Origin: Oscillospiraceae bacterium
GTDB lineage: Bacteria; Bacillota; Clostridia; Oscillospirales; Ruminococcaceae
Reading direction: 5' to 3'
Assembly (NCBI GenBank): GCA_016297675.1
Contig: JAEDGE010000045.1
Location: forward strand, 1-13,665
DNA: 13,665 nucleotides
Shown: piece by piece, positions 13,650 through 13,665 of the stretch
How the letters are laid out: every line of letters begins with the position of its first letter
How positions within the stretch are numbered: the first letter of the stretch is position 1
Translations under genes and position numbers: made by a program
The notes under the pieces: generated by a model
The model's database searches: none
Told to the model about the DNA's origin: nothing
What the model saw: the letters and a program-made list of their open reading frames with translations, nothing else

Positions 13650-13665
13650 AATCCCCTCCGCCGAG

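Overview
The window looks like part of a chromosome from a low-to-medium GC, Gram-positive, anaerobic fibre degrader of the Ruminococcus type. Evidence for this: two secreted glycoside hydrolases end in type I dockerins, which are cellulosome anchors; a spore-coat cotJ cluster is present; ribosome binding sites are strong GGAGG boxes; and promoters are TTGACA/TATAAT-like, often with TGn extended -10 boxes. No tRNA, rRNA, CRISPR array, transposase or integrase was seen.

Left end (1-695): on the minus strand lie cotJA and cotJB, spore-coat genes that overlap by 8 bases. They are followed at once by a Shine-Dalgarno and the first ten codons of a gene whose start matches CotJC. That frame then stops, so the third gene of the usual cotJABC operon appears to be deleted. 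Next (906-2984) come a clear promoter, a GH10 xylanase (signal peptide, CBM22-like module, GH10, Thr linker, dockerin) and its terminator.

Stress block (2995-6577): a perfect 27-bp CIRCE operator (HrcA site) with an extra upstream half-site precedes two tandem small heat-shock protein genes. After a terminator comes tex, a nucleic-acid-binding transcription accessory protein. It has its own promoter and a TTG start.

Membrane block (6814-10086): one promoter drives an MFS transporter, a stop/start-overlapping small membrane protein, and two paralogous signal-peptide/transmembrane proteins. The paralogs have near-identical Pro-Glu/Thr linkers but very different ectodomains. The second ends in a cytoplasmic zinc ribbon. 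The first has lost this domain through a stop codon and an internal deletion, and its remains are still readable in frame after the stop. This is the least explained part of the window. A bidirectional terminator separates it from the minus-strand genes.

Right part (10105-13665): a MATE efflux pump and, upstream of it on the same strand, a secreted GH26 mannanase (CBM35-like module, GH26, dockerin) with a textbook promoter. The xylanase and mannanase would act together outside the cell on hemicellulose, held by cohesin-bearing scaffoldins encoded elsewhere. The last ~220 bases are a GC-rich set of nested inverted repeats without a gene, cut by the window edge.
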